Of a stretch of DNA of 64,000 nt, positions 47,334-60,082 are shown one piece after another (position 1 is the first letter of the stretch; each line of letters opens with the position of its first letter). Under the pieces are notes generated by a model. That model made no database searches, was not told the DNA's origin, and saw nothing but the letters and a program-made list of their open reading frames with translations. Source of the DNA: Zelopaecilomyces penicillatus (Eukaryota; Ascomycota; Sordariomycetes; Hypocreales; Pseudodiploosporaceae); assembly GCA_005765155.1 (NCBI GenBank), contig VCCP01000002.1, positions 3,100,001 to 3,164,000 on the forward strand, given 5' to 3'. A program made the position numbers and the translations under genes.

Positions 47334-50300
47334 TTGCTGATGATGATTGTGATGAAGATGTTGTTGGTGCTGCTGTTGTTGCTGTGGTAGTTGGTGTTGT
47401 TGCTGGTGCCCTGTGGCCATGCTCATCATGCCACTTGGATCGTATATATTTCCTGCCATGCTCATCTGCTGCTGCATCATATATGACGGAGTCTGTGTCA
47501 TGAATTGATCGCCGACATCATCCAACGACGCTGGGAAGAAAAAGTTGGAGTCCTGAGTCTGATGAGGCATGCTGACTGACGGTACTTCAGTCTTGGCCGG
47601 AAAGCCCAACTCCATCATAGGCTGGTTCGGGTACGCGAAAGGATCATCAGATGGAAACATGAGGGTGTCGAGCTTATGCACCGGATTGTGCGCGTTATGA
47701 ACGTTGAGCGCCTGTGATGGGAACGGGTGTGGATGCGAGCTTCCAGTACTTGTCGAATCTGGTGTTGCCCTTGTGGACATATTCATTGTCAAAAAGTCGT
47801 GCATGTTTCCTGTGAAAGCAGTGTCTTGAAACCCCAAGTCTGGCGACTGGCCCATGTTATCAACTGAACCCCTTGAGTGTGGCGTACCAAATATTCCATT
47901 CGCTACAGGCCCGCCACGAGCTCGCATCAAGTCTTCTGGTCTCTGTAAAGACATGCCGCCTGCAATGGCATGATGAGGTACCGATACTGGGGCTTTCCCC
48001 GTAGGTGCGGTCCTCTTTTTCGTAGGAATAGGCGTCATGTGGGTTTGATCCAACGATTCTGGGAGCTTATCAAACAGGCTCTGTGAAATTTGTTGTCAGT
48101 ATCATGTAGGGGATAGCCCAAAGTGTATATGTTATGTTCCTCACCTTCAAAGCAAGCGTAACCCTTTCTGCGGACTGACTCCTCTCTGCCAGATCGGCAA
48201 TCATTTGCCGTCCTGCACGGGCATCTGCAAGGACCTCTGCAGAACCTGGTTTCTCCGGGTTCTCAATTGCATAAAATACCAGTGATAACACGGAGAAGAA
48301 CTCAGTATACATCATAAACCAGTATGGTCCGCTAAGGACACGCTGCTTTCGGATCTCAAGGCCAATATGAACAATGTTGCGAGATACACTAATCGCGGCA
48401 GCTGCACATGCATAAGATAGTTCGTCGACTCGATTGCCTTGACTTAGACGAGGAGAAACATAGTGAAGAAATGGCCGATATAACACAAGTTGCACATGGG
48501 CATAAGCAAAACGGAGTAAGTGACGCACACTATAATAAAATTGTTAGTATGCATGACAGACTCGCGTCTATCATACCGTAGATGCGTGGTAAAGAAGGAT
48601 TACTAACCGAACAACCTCAACAGGGCCATCTGGACTCGGCCGCCAAGTCTCTGGGAGTTTCTCAAACCATTCGTGAAGGTCTGATTCTATCTCTTTGATC
48701 CGACCATAGCTGATGAGATAAGTGGATGCAGTCTGTTCACCTTTTAAAGCACCCTGGCTGTGCCCTTTCATTGGGTAGACGTATTTCGTAATCTTCCCCA
48801 AGATTTCCATCAGACGAGTATGCGCATTGAACGCTTGAAAGAAGGATGGCGTGCCAGGAGCCGGTTGTAGTGTTCCTCTGTTGGTAATAAACTCATCATC
48901 AATCTCAAGCGGATATTCTTGGTCGACATCTTCAGTGTTTAATAAGAGAGGGAATCCAAGCATTGTGGAGACGTATATGTCCATCTGTCGTATAACGTAG
49001 AAGACTCGTCTCCGGACCTGCTGCTCAACGTTGCCTATCTTTTCGTGTTGAAGATATCTGTGAAGTCCCATTCGCACTGCTGATCGAAGAGCGATTCCGA
49101 CGAACGAGTAACAGGTACTCAGGTTGGCTGTAGACTGGAGGAAAAGAATGATGTAGAGGAGGGCTTGGATGGAAACAATGTCGTGGCATTCCGCGATATC
49201 TCGCAACAACGCTCTTGAGGTTTGGTAATATTTGAGACTAGAAGAGCAGGTTAGTTTACAAATTCATTTTATCAAATGGTTCTTCATTTACCCTTCTTCA
49301 ACAGCAAATCTATAAGCCACATTTTCTGAGGCGGACTCATCGAGATTGTTGTACATGCAGCCGAGAGCGAGTACGGCGTAAAAAAGGCTTAAAAATTTGG
49401 TTTCTTCTTGGCTGAGATTTTCCAGAGGCTTTTCATAGATAGCATCAAATTTTTCATAAAACCAAGGTACGTGAATGATTCGAACAAGACATGTCGCGCA
49501 ACTAAGTGAATAGTAACATAATTTTCGAGCTACTTCCTTTGGTGGCAGCTCTGGATATCCTGGTAAGCTCGAGAATGAAGAGTTCCCTATAGACGAGGGC
49601 GCGTGGAGACTACCAAAACCAGCAGGGCGTTCAGGCTGTGGAAGAAACGGTGCCTTTGTAGCTGGGCCTAACATGCCACGAAAGTTTTCCTTCATGCGTC
49701 TCAGGAAAACGGCACCAGATGATGTACCGTGGAATTCCCATCCGCCTTTATCGTCGAGGTCAAGCTGGCCGATGCTATCGATCATGGAGGTAAGATGAGT
49801 GTCATTTGGGTCTGGCTCGGGGGGTTGGGTGGCGGCCCTTATTGGGATTGTTCTACTGCGTGCCTGTTCGCGATTGTGGAACTCTAACTGAACGGTAGGA
49901 TCAAGATTGGGGTCTGCCAAGTCAACGTCGGGCATGAATTTTCGAAGCAGGTTCTCTGCACGTTGAAGACGAGTTTCGAGTGCTTCGATGTACTGTGGTG
50001 CCGGGTTCCTCCTCCTGTTCGACGGTTTGTCATAAGTACATTCTAGAGAACAGTGTCCGGTTAGCCATCCGAGCCGGTGTCATCAGAGACGAAGTGGAAA
50101 CTAAAAGTCATCTAGAAGGCCAAGACTAAAAAAATGGGAGGTCCAGCGCGCCAATCTCGGGTTGCATCAACATACCATAGCTGTACACAGAACAGTGGGT
50201 ACAGGGCTGTTTCCCATCACATTTGATCTTCTTGCGACGACATTCATCACAGGCGCGCGTCACTCGTCTTCGTTTCTGAATGGGCTGTGATGATGATTCG

Positions 50301-50440
50301 GCATCAGCACCATTATCCGTCATCTTCTCATCGACCTCGGTCTCGGATTTGGCGCTGTCGGCCGGCGATGGGGCATCATGAATTTGCCAATCGCCGGCCG
50401 ACAGCGGCCCGGCGTCCTCGTCAGACATGTCGGCAGACAT
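47097..50440 (-). CDS. Zn(II)2Cys6 transcription factor with polyglutamine tail
   Basis: Five exons (50440-50176, 50042-49292, 49237-48608, 48529-48145, 48080-47097) join in phase to 1004 residues. A basic patch (KRRRVTR) precedes the binuclear zinc cluster, whose six Cys at residues 64, 67, 74, 80, 83 and 90 have the CX2CX6CX5CX2CX6C spacing. The first intron falls just before the last Cys. A linker with [18 protein letters not shown] suggests a dimerisation coiled-coil. The fungal-specific regulatory domain covers about 210-650 ([53 protein letters not shown]). The tail is Met/His/Gln-rich with polyQ at about 903-956. It acts as a nuclear DNA-binding regulator, presumably at CGG-type sites; I do not assign an orthologue. 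Nearly 5 kb of upstream DNA is gene-free. Confidence 0.92.
47244..47405. repeat. CAG/CAA trinucleotide tract encoding polyglutamine
   Basis: Mixed CAG/CAA codons (TTG/CTG on the plus strand) encode Gln runs broken by His in the C-terminal tail of the Zn2Cys6 protein. Confidence 0.95.
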
Positions 50441-53400
50441 GGGAGGCCACTATAAGTGTCATGGCATATTAGAAAGTTGCTTGCAGGAAAGTTGTCGACG
50501 GTGTAGATCGCGTCAAGACGTACGTTGGCTCCCTCTTGTCGAGAGAGGAGGCGGGGCTGAGAGATGCAGTATCGGGATGTTGAAAGCCCAGCAGAGGGGC
50601 GGGTGCGCTATGGTGTAGTGAGCAAGCGAGCGAGAGGCCTCAGTGCTGGACAGGCCCGGGTTCGCAAAGCCAGGGACAGCCCGTGTGCCAATTGCCCCGG
50701 TGTCTGCCACTCTAGGCCATCAGGTAGCCAGCGCAGTCCACCTCGAGGCCGATGATGCTGCGCGATACGTTTTTGTTGTGCAACGGTTGCTTAGGGCGAA
50801 GGCAGGATGAAGGATTGAATTGAGGGAGAAGGAGAAAGCTAGACAGTGTACCTGGCTGGAGGTTTGTAGAACCAGGCCAGGCCAGGCTCACAGCGACCCT
50901 ACCTGTACCAGCCGGTCCGTCCCTGTCTGGTCGCCTGTAATACCACTCCAGGCTCGCTGATGCGGGTATCTGGGGGGGCCGTGGATGGCGCACAGTTGGC
51001 GCACAGTTGGTGCACCCCACAAAAACAAGCCGAGTTCTCCAAAGGCTTGGGCTAGACGTGCGGATGATGAACCGGTGCGCCTCATGCCAACAAATGTACA
51101 GCTAGTTCCCCATCCTTCAACCGAAAACTAGAGCAGGCGAAGCATGCTTGGAGTTGAGCTGTCCACAATCATATTATGGAAGGTTTGTCTTTATCTGTAA
51201 GGGGCACAGATAACAGGCAGGTCAACAGCGGCATGTCTACTTGTAAAGCTGAACGCGAGGACCAGGCTGGGCCAGCTCGCACTGTGCGCCTCACTACGCT
51301 GTGGCTTGATGACTGTGGTATTTTACGGGCCTAGGGTGCAAATGGAGAACGTGCCGGCCCGGCAGGCTGTAAATTGATTTTACGATGGCAATATGAAGAA
51401 GTCAATGCCGGCCCGCCGCGTCCGTAAAATCAAATCCGTATCATAGGTAGCTTCTCATCGGCAGCGACGGCCACGGTCATAGTTCACGGACGTGGAGCAG
51501 CTCCTCGGGCCATCCGAGCTGCGGCGTATGGCTTGGAAACATGGCGGCGTATTGGTGATGATGTGCTGTACAAGTACGGCGAGAGGGAGCGGCGGCAGCT
51601 AGTGGGAAACAAGGGGATGGTGATTGCGGTGGGTACCTATGGAAGGCGTGGAAGACATGGAAGATGCGGATGCAATGGAACCTCATGTAGGTAACTCATC
51701 AACTTAGTGCCCAACATGCGAGTCCATTACTATACATAGATAGGTAGGTAGGCACAGGCAGATCCGCAGTATTCTCCAACGCACAGGCGGCAGTTCGGAA
51801 AGGAGGACTCGAAGGTATCAAATAATTTGCCTACCAGCATTACCTACTACGTCTTGCGGGTTGCGCTATGTAACATTTACACGCGGCAAAAATTGTAATG
51901 CACTCATGTTCCTACCTTACCTACACATGAATCACTCACTAAATACATGTTTATCCTGAAATACATATGCACCAACGCAAAAAGCAAAAAGGGCTGGGCC
52001 AGGCAGCGCAATATTCATAGTTCATCTGACTAACCCTGCAAGGTAATTACTGGAAACTCTGAACTTATTCACAGAACAGGAATAGTTCCGTCGGACGAAC
52101 AAGACAGCTGAGTGGACCGCCGGAATTAACAAGCAAATGCCAGTCTCCAAGGCTGGAATTAAGCTGGTACGTACGTGTACTGTGCGAATCGAATGCGACG
52201 AATGCCGCGCCGGGCAACCCACCACTGCGCGAGAGCCGCTATCTTAACACTGGGCACAGTCGCAGGCATGTACATTTGTCTTACCCTGGGATGCACTCGC
52301 CGCTCTCTACCTACTAGGTAAGGTAGGTGCCTAGGTAGGTACGCAAGTCAACCAAGGTAGATGGCACAGTGCTCCTATGAACTCATTTGTGCAACATGAA
52401 TTACAGGTTTGGTGCTTGGAACGAATGTCCTTCATCTTTCAGACCCTGAAAGCTAAACCATCAAGTCCATTTTCCCTCTACAACAGGAATTCTTACAACG
52501 GAGATAGAAACGATGCGTTGATGAATCGGTCGATGTCGAGCGGCCGCACTAACCGAGTTCCGAGTTAGTGATTGTTGTTGTCCATCAATGCCTGAAAACA
52601 GCAGCCAGCCTTAGGCCCCACCATGCCATTGGACTGGGGCAAGTCGATGGGTTCGCGCAACGCTTCCGCTGCTCCAGATCTTTGAGGCTCTACATTGAGT
52701 GAGCCGTGTATCAGATGGGACGACATTGTTTGGAGAGCAATCATTGTTCAATACGCTGCATTGGGTTAACTTCTCCCACATACATGAATTACAGCTCTCG
52801 GCTGTGTTGGCCCCTTTTTCCCTACTATCCTTTATTTGCCTGCTATTAACGAGCGCCTGGCCAACACAAACACGAAGTGACGAAATACAGGCTATATAGA
52901 GAGGCGAGGTGTTTCATACACCGTTGACACACGCAGGGCTTGACAGATAATTCCCCTCCGTCACCTTTCGTACGAGATCGCAACTTGGCAGGGCTGGTAA
53001 AATATCCTACATGAATCCAAGGATTCGGTTGGCAGAAAAGGCATGCAATCAACACATCTGTTTGGTGCACCATGTCTTTGCCAAGCAAGCCAAGCCCCAA
53101 TCTAATCCATTCAGCAAATCGCTGACGGATACCAAGCCCACCGGTCTCAGAGCTTGTCTCTCTATCTCACCTGGATGTCTCAGGACAGTGCTTCGAGACT
53201 GCAGGTACTTCATAGTACACACCGCGTCTGCATTCAACGTCCTTTGCTGACTTGGTTCAGCTGTCTCACTGGACAATTTTGGGTTGGGTTTTCACGGATT
53301 TTTGCCCATGTAGCAGGGGATAACCAACGGCTCAGCCACAACCACAGCTCTTGTTTTCCCCCCGTTGCTGTTGCACTCAACTGCAAACCCCCGGCGAATT

Positions 53401-55347
53401 GCCCAAATGGAAGTCGAGAGAGGAGAAACGAGAAACGACAGACGACGTCACGCTCCGCCCCACGATTCGTCCGCCCGGTTCTCCGGTGGGCTATTAGTGG
53501 ATGGGGCAAATCCGGACAGTGTCCAGCATCCTCTCCTGGCTCTGACCTGTTCGCAGCCTGTTGGCTCGTATCTACTGTTCGGCAAGGCCGCAAACGATCA
53601 AGTTAGAGCCAACTACTCACTCACCACCGCCAAGCTACCAATCTACAAGCACAGCTGCTATTGCAGGTCCATTAGTAGGAGCCAAGTACTTGAACAACCT
53701 TGCCAACCCTACTGTCCAGTTAGATAAGCAGCCACCACATAATTTGTTTGCATAACCCCGAGACTTCTCCGGGCTAAATAAACGTCATGATCGATTGGTT
53801 AAATTACCAAGGTTCCACACAATCATTTCGATCCCGTGTGGAGTAGAAGGTGGAGCCTTAGAATGACGGGATAAATGTTGCTATTCGTATGATACGAGCG
53901 TTATGGTTGTTTTATAAACATAAAGCAGTGGGGTTTCCACAATGGTAATATTACTCTCACGGGCATACGTCCTATCATGATTCACGGATACAGTCCTTCG
54001 GAACGTTCTCCAACGACGGTCATAGATGTAACGGTTTTTTAGGGTTTTTCTTTTTCTTTTTATGATGAATTCATACTTCAATCTTGTCTTTAGATAACAT
54101 CTTATCAACACTCAATTGGTAGAGGGAGGCAAAGATATACATGCGCAAGGTACGAACACCTAGCTAGATCGACAATAGTGTTAATCGCCAATTATAGCCA
54201 GTGGCAGCAACAGACGAAGATACACTACGCCTCAAAATGCGGGTGGACATATATCTGGGCATAAATATATGAAGAACCAAGACAGACAGATAAAGTGATG
54301 ACGGTGTGATATAGAAGCTCCTCCATTCAGAGAATTGCCTGATACGAGCCGGCACCACTCGAGGGTAAGAGCAAAGTCAACGGGTTTATGCAGGGTAATT
54401 GACGTTACCCCCACATGGTGGTGTTCTACATTTATGCATAACGTAGTTGGTGATTAAACGCTTCTCCGGTCGCCTCTTTTCGTGTTCCAAACAAGACTCA
54501 TGTGACCTCATCCTCGCTAAATCTACCTGAAATACAGGTAGGTAGGTACCTGTTACTAGCGCTGTAGTACCTTATGCTCTGTAACTCAATGAGAGCCGGT
54601 GATCCTCAAACACAAACAATTGTTGTTTCGGTTCTTTCGGCATGATAGTAGGCAGAGCTAGAGCATTGGTGTACCACGAATAGGTTCCGGCCCGGCAGTA
54701 GACCCATGGCAGTGCTCTCTATCCGGTTTGTCACTAGAAAAACAGAACGCTGCATTATAGGGGATGAAAGATCAATCTACCAGAATGAGGGGACGGAAAC
54801 ACTTCTTTCATCCACGACCCGAGGTGTTGCCATCTTTCGATGTACTATTAAAAGTGAAACTTGGCTTGCTTGGCTCAGCAGCTAAAAATGCTAGGCGCCT
54901 TATTAGTATTAAAGTTTGGGGTTATCGAGCCGCCTCTGATGACCCTTCAGAGGAAGGTGACAAGGGGCGATGATAACAGGCATTCTCCCTCGAACCATAT
55001 GCCGCCGACTGCTAGAGATGCCAGAAATATGCTGAAAATTTCTGTATTTTGCATCAACATTGAAAAACTGAACAATAAATCTGTACATGTAGAGAAAACT
55101 GGCAAAAACTGTGGCTTAATGAAAGCATTTCGTTTTCTCTGCAAGTCTTAGGTGGTGGCAGGTGGCTCGCAAGTGGTAGAGATCAACACACCCAGTAACC
55201 CCACCAGCCCAGCACCCCAAACACCCGGGGAGAGCCCCTCCATTTTTGGAAGGCTGAGGCCCGTGCAGCGGCTTCATGACGGCACCTGAAGCTCAACTCA
55301 GCCTTGCTGAAACCAAAGACACCTGATACTTACCAACACATCGCATC
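50441..55347. other. Long gene-free region upstream of the Zn2Cys6 gene
   Basis: It separates the Zn2Cys6 gene (-) from CSN1 (+), a head-to-head arrangement 4.9 kb wide. It contains several TAGG/CCTA-type repeats (about 51741-51753, 52311-52341, 54537-54549) but no frame with recognisable protein, and no tRNA or rRNA. A long promoter or non-coding transcripts are possible. Confidence 0.55.
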
Positions 55348-57051
55348 ATGGCTGAGGTGTCTAGGGCCACCACTGTATCTAACATGTCGGGCCTCAGTAG
55401 CCAGATAGCTGCAGCCGACAGCATGATCGTGACGGGTGACTAGCCTTCCGTTGCCACTCCTCTTGGCCGAGCTTCAGGCTGACCGAGCCTCTCCCAGACC
55501 AGCCCAAGCTAGACCTTGACTTGTACATCCAAAACTATACAGGTATGTGGTTCAAGAAAGTGCCAAAAAAAGGTCATATGTCTTCAGCTACTGACTATTA
55601 TCTGTGCTTCCACAGGGCGTACCCGATTCGAACGCCTTCTTCTCATCGGGACATGTTGTGCACCTCTGTCTGTCGACGCTCTCAAGGCTGCCGTCAACGA
55701 AGCAAAGAAAGGGTCCGATGTCTACCGGTATAAACAAGCTTGGGATCGCCTTCGACAGGTTTCTCTAAATGAGCCCGAAGCTCAGAGAGACGAATCATGG
55801 ATTGAAAAAACCGAGTGGGCCAATAAGGCAGAGACTGCTCGCCTCGAGACAGAGTTGAAGGGGTATAGAAATAACCTCATCAAAGAGAGTATACGGGTAT
55901 GGTCCCATCATTGCCATCTAATTCTTTAATTACTTTCAAGTTGACATCTGTTTCTTTATCATGCAGATGGGGAACGAGGATCTGGGCAAGCACTTTGAGA
56001 GCATAGGCATGCTCAGCGAAGCTTCCGAAGCCTATAGCCGGATGCGGCAGGATGTCAGCACCACTAAACATATTGTTGATTGCGGCATACATCTTGCCAG
56101 TGTGGCCTTGCAACGTCAAGATTGGAACATGGTCCTCAACAACATGAACAAGATAAGTGGGGTGCAAAATGGAGACGACGAAGACTCCTTGCAAGCCTAT
56201 ACAAAGATCATGTATGGCATTTCTCTATTAGGTACCGGTAACTTTGAGGATGCGGCAAAGAGCTTTCTTCAAACCGACTTTTCTGTTCCTCCAACTCAGT
56301 ACAACTCAATCGCCAGCCCCAACGATGTTGCCATATATGGCGGCCTCCTTGCCCTAGCCACCATGGACAGGAAGGACCTTCAGATTAAAGTGCTGGACAA
56401 TCAATCATTCAGGACGTTCCTGGAGCATGAGCCACATATAAGAAAAGCAATCAGTCTATTCGTCAATGGCCGCTATTCAAATTGCTTATCGATACTGGAG
56501 TCTGTGAAGCCGGACTATTCGTTGGACCTTCATCTCCAGAGGCATATAACTCACATCTACTCACGCATTCGTACCAAGTGCATTGTTCAGTATTTTATTC
56601 CATTTTCATGCGTCACGCTCGAGAGCCTTGAGACAGCCTTTGCGGCACCTGGCCAGTCAATCGAAGCTGAGCTGGTGCGGATGATACGAGAAGATTCCTT
56701 GCTGGCTAGAATTGATACAAAGAACAAGGTACGTGGATTTCCCCAATGCTTCCCAATGGACCTGTTTCATCCAAAGCACAGTCTTGTTATTTACTCATGT
56801 CTACTCAACAGCTATTAATTGCAGTCCGCCCCGATCCTCGTTTAACTATGCAGGCCAATGCGCTCAAGATAGCACACAAGTACGAGCAAGACGCAAAGGA
56901 GCGGCTACGGCGCATGAATATTATTTCTGCTGGTTTAGACGCCGCCGGATCAAAGAAGCAGGTGCCGGGGCCTACAGGGGCTGCCAGTATGGATGAGGCT
57001 TGGTACGAGGAAAACAAGAATCTGGCGATTTCCGATGGAATTCAAAGCTAG
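55348..57051 (+). CDS. CSN1: COP9 signalosome subunit 1
   Basis: Five exons are modelled: 55348-55435, 55498-55542, 55616-55896, 55967-56728 and 56812-57051, giving 471 residues. PKLDLDLYIQNYTGRTRFERL marks the family's N-terminal region. The RPN7-type helical repeats include NNLIKESIRMGNEDLGKHFE and LSEASEAYSRMRQDVSTTKH. The PCI winged-helix part includes VTLESLETAFAAPG and IEAELVRMIREDSLLARIDTKNKLL. The COP9 signalosome removes NEDD8 from cullins and controls development and light response in fungi. Exons 3-5 are firm. The first junction (donor GTGACT at 55436, acceptor at 55497) is the best in-phase choice, but a donor at 55429 with acceptor at 55502 would also work, changing a few residues. 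Confidence 0.92.
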
Positions 57052-57590
57052 AAATTGGGTGGCCTCGGAGCCAGAGCTCTATCATGTCGCAACGAAAGAG
57101 TAAAATATGCAGAACCAGTAGTTCTTGCACTGGCCAACAGGGTAGGTGAAAAGGGCTAATGGTGCATGGGTCATTGAGTGTGGCCGAGTTGTCCAATTCT
57201 GTTGGTTGACAATAGGAATAGCTGAAGCAATCATCCTGGACCAGTGGTATTGGGGCCGGATGATTTGGGGGCCGCGGGTATCACGGCATAGCGATGTTAC
57301 ATCCAGGGCGGTGCACAGAGGAGAGGCTGTCATTTGACGTCTTGCGGCAGAACAAGTTGGTGCTGAGCTTTCCAGCAGACCCTAGATAATTGCTCAATGC
57401 TCGCCCACGCGTCGTTGACGACGCTTAGTTTTAATTATCCCAAGGGTATCATGATATAGACGTATCGTACAACCAGAGTTTCCCACCACACTTCTCATCA
57501 TATATCCCAGAGTGCTAGGCCCTGCTAAATTTCTGTTCTAGCAACTGTCACTCCGCCTCCCACTCTCTCTCTCTCTCTCACACACAACCA
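57052..57590. other. Convergent 3' flanks of CSN1 and PRP18
   Basis: About 540 bp, including a CT/CA dinucleotide tract at about 57560-57587 next to the PRP18 stop. No gene seen. Confidence 0.6.
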
Positions 57591-58692
57591 TTAACCCATC
57601 AGCTGTCTTAAATCTGATGGCGGCCAGCGCACCTGGGAAAATGTGAGGCAGCGTTTGATGCTCTGGAGGAATTTGCGAGTCACCTCGTCGCCCATGACGT
57701 GGCCCTTTTCACCGTTGTGCAACTTCTCACGCGCACTTCGCTCGTGGATACCCACCATGGTCACACCGATGGGCCAGGCGGCCTTACCAATGCTAAGACG
57801 CAGATAGCCATTGTTGGCATCGACGTAGCGGCGCTCTTGAAGAGCTTTTACTATTTCCACGACAGGTTCGAGGAGGGAGTCGTCTAGATCGCCGGCTTCA
57901 AATTTGCGAAATAGCTGGTCGTAGAAAGTTAGTATTCCTCGATTTTAGAAAGCGCCGCGGGAAGGTATAGGTTCTTGAACGTACTGGTCTCATGTTTTCT
58001 CTGGTCTGCACCATGGCAGTGTATGCCATCTTGCTTGCTGTGGTTTCTCTTTTCTCCTCCTCCATTGTTTGCTCGTACTCTTTCAGGACCATTGTGAAAT
58101 AGCTTGCCAGTTGTCTAAACAGCCATTGTCGCCCATCCTTGTCCTTGGGCACCTTTTCGTCGACTTTCATATCCTTCCCTTCCACCAACTGCAGTGTCGT
58201 CGGTATTGGTCCATCCGTGACCACTATTGTCAACTTCCTGTACCGCCTTAAGCGCGCTGAATGTGATTCGCCATACAAAATAGCTGGCTGGCCAAGCTCC
58301 CGCAGCTTCCCGACGAGCTCTTCCTCTGGGATGTCATCCACAGTGTTGTCTGCCGTGTCCTCCTCTGTCCGCCTGGTGAGCTGGGGTAGGCCCAATCGTT
58401 TCCTGCGAACGCATTCCTCCTCCCACTCCCTTTCTTCTCGCTGGCGCCGCGACTCCTCGGCCAGTCTTCGCCTCTTCTCTTCCCGGGCAGCGTCTTCAGC
58501 AGCAACGTCCTCCTCTCGCTTGCGCTTTGCAGCTGCTTTGGCCTCGCGCTCATCCTCGAGGGCTTTTTGTTCTGCGATGTATGCTGACTTTCTTTCGGCT
58601 TCAGCTTCGGAGCGTTTTGTGTACTTCTTGTCGCCTGCGACAGATTTTTTAGACTTGGACAACTCTTTATTCATCAATGCCGCGAAGTCCAT
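57591..58692 (-). CDS. PRP18: Pre-mRNA splicing factor PRP18
   Basis: Exon 1 (58692-57985) and exon 2 (57914-57591) join in phase over 70 bp to 343 residues. The N-terminal ~110 residues are highly charged and predicted coiled-coil (many Glu, Lys, Arg). The splicing-factor motif follows at about 130-150 (LVGKLRELGQPAILYGES). The Prp18 helical domain covers the C-terminal half, with FRQLASYFTMVLKEYEQTM, NNGYLRLSIGKAAWPIGVTMVGIHERSAREK broken over the conserved region, and WPPSDLRQLMG at the end. PRP18 is a U5-associated factor acting with SLU7 at the second catalytic step, 3' splice-site choice. It lies head to head with SAP18. Confidence 0.95.
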
Positions 58693-59081
58693 GATGGCAG
58701 TGGTGGGGAGCTTCCGCCGTAGACAACGTATTGGTAGTCGCTTTCAGAAATACGAGAGGCTTGTTACAAAGGCCGACTTATATGATGGGATGGCGTGAAA
58801 AGTCGTATTGGGTACCGAAAACTCAAGTCATATATCATCCAACTAATGCACACAAGGTTGGACTGTCTGAGTCGCGAAGTCAGAGCTCGAGTCGGGAATG
58901 TCAGGGACACTATCGATTGCGGGTGATTATCGGATAATTGTCGCATGAAGCCAGTCAAGCTGGTAACACACGTTATCGGCAGATTACGATGGAACCTCTG
59001 GTAGTGGTGTCAAACAGCACACGGTTGACCTACTTTGTCGTGAGAGGTTCTGGTTCATCCCGGTCATGCTCACAATATACA
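58693..59081. promoter_or_regulatory. Divergent PRP18/SAP18 promoter region
   Basis: Only 389 bp separate the start codons if the SAP18 ATG at 59082 is used; with the alternative ATG at 58989 it is 296 bp. No specific factor site is claimed. Confidence 0.5.
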
Positions 59082-59881
59082 ATGTCTACAGTATCAGATG
59101 ACCAGGATCATGAACCCTCTTCACCATTCCTGGTACGGCTTTTCTATCGCAATGGCGCCTTTCATCGGTAGGTTATCAATAATGGAGAAGTGCAGCTATA
59201 ATCATTGTGACAAGTCCAACTGAGAAGCGTATCTACAGGCCCGAAGAATTCGCTTCACCATCTCTACCACGCCATATAACTATATATACATGGCCAAGTT
59301 GCACCCTGAACGAGCTTGCTCTTGAACTTGCAGACTCAAAGCCATCACCAGTTCCGACTCCTGCGTCTGGCACCAGACTTGCGTTCCAGTTAGTATGCCC
59401 GGATCTTCGAGCAACTGGCACTTCGAGCAATGCGCATCCCAAATATGCTGTGAAGGATATGGGAAGCATCGTCATCAGCGACAATGGGTCATCTTTGGGA
59501 GATCCGGACCTTGATAATCCGTCAAGTAAAAGCAATGTGGGCTTTAAGACGCTGAGCGACGCGAAATTTGTCGTTGGCGACTACATCTCATGTGCAGTGC
59601 TCCCACCATTGGCGGATGGATCCATAGCGCCTGAATCGAATGCAAGGAGAGATTCGGTATTAGGTACACGGGATGCTCGTGGCAGTTATCGCGGGGGGTT
59701 CATAGGTCAGGAACCCTTTAATCGTGGTAGTAGCCGTGGCGGTAGTCGCGGCGGAAGAGGTGGCCGCAGAGAAGGTGGAGGTGGGGATGGAGGCGCTGGA
59801 TTCCCTATGGGGGAATGGAGAAGGGGGGAGCAATTACCTGATGCACCATCCGGGAGGCCAGGAGGAAGAAACCGGTGGTGA
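59082..59881 (+). CDS. SAP18: SAP18 family protein with RGG tail
   Basis: Exon 1 (59082-59167) and exon 2 (59239-59881) join in phase over 71 bp to 242 residues. The SAP18 ubiquitin-like fold is recognised from SPFLVRLFYRNGAFHRPEEF, ITIYTWPSCTLNELALELA, YAVKDMGSIVISD and FVVGDYISCAVLPP. SAP18 works with the Sin3-HDAC corepressor and, in metazoans, in the ASAP splicing/exon-junction complex. The C-terminal ~60 residues form an RGG/RG box (GSSRGGSRGGRGGRREGG), absent from the ~150-residue animal proteins and suited to RNA binding or arginine methylation. An in-frame upstream ATG at 58989 would add 31 unconserved-looking residues. The short gene-dense context fits a housekeeping role. Confidence 0.9.
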
Positions 59882-60082
59882 CCGGAAAAAACTTGACGGG
59901 CTGTGGTTCAGACGATTAAGTAGATGCATGCGACCAGATACCCAGGCGATTGAGTACAATTTGAAATCATATCACACCAAACGTTATCTGGAAAATCCTC
60001 GAAGCTGGAGCGTGGGCTTTCTATTCCATCTCCACTGGTGTTTATATATACACAGCCTATTCCCTTCATCAAAGACAAAATT

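Noticed and set aside
47225..47503. 92-codon plus-strand Ala/Val frame
   Set aside because: Antisense reading of the polyglutamine codons of the Zn2Cys6 gene.
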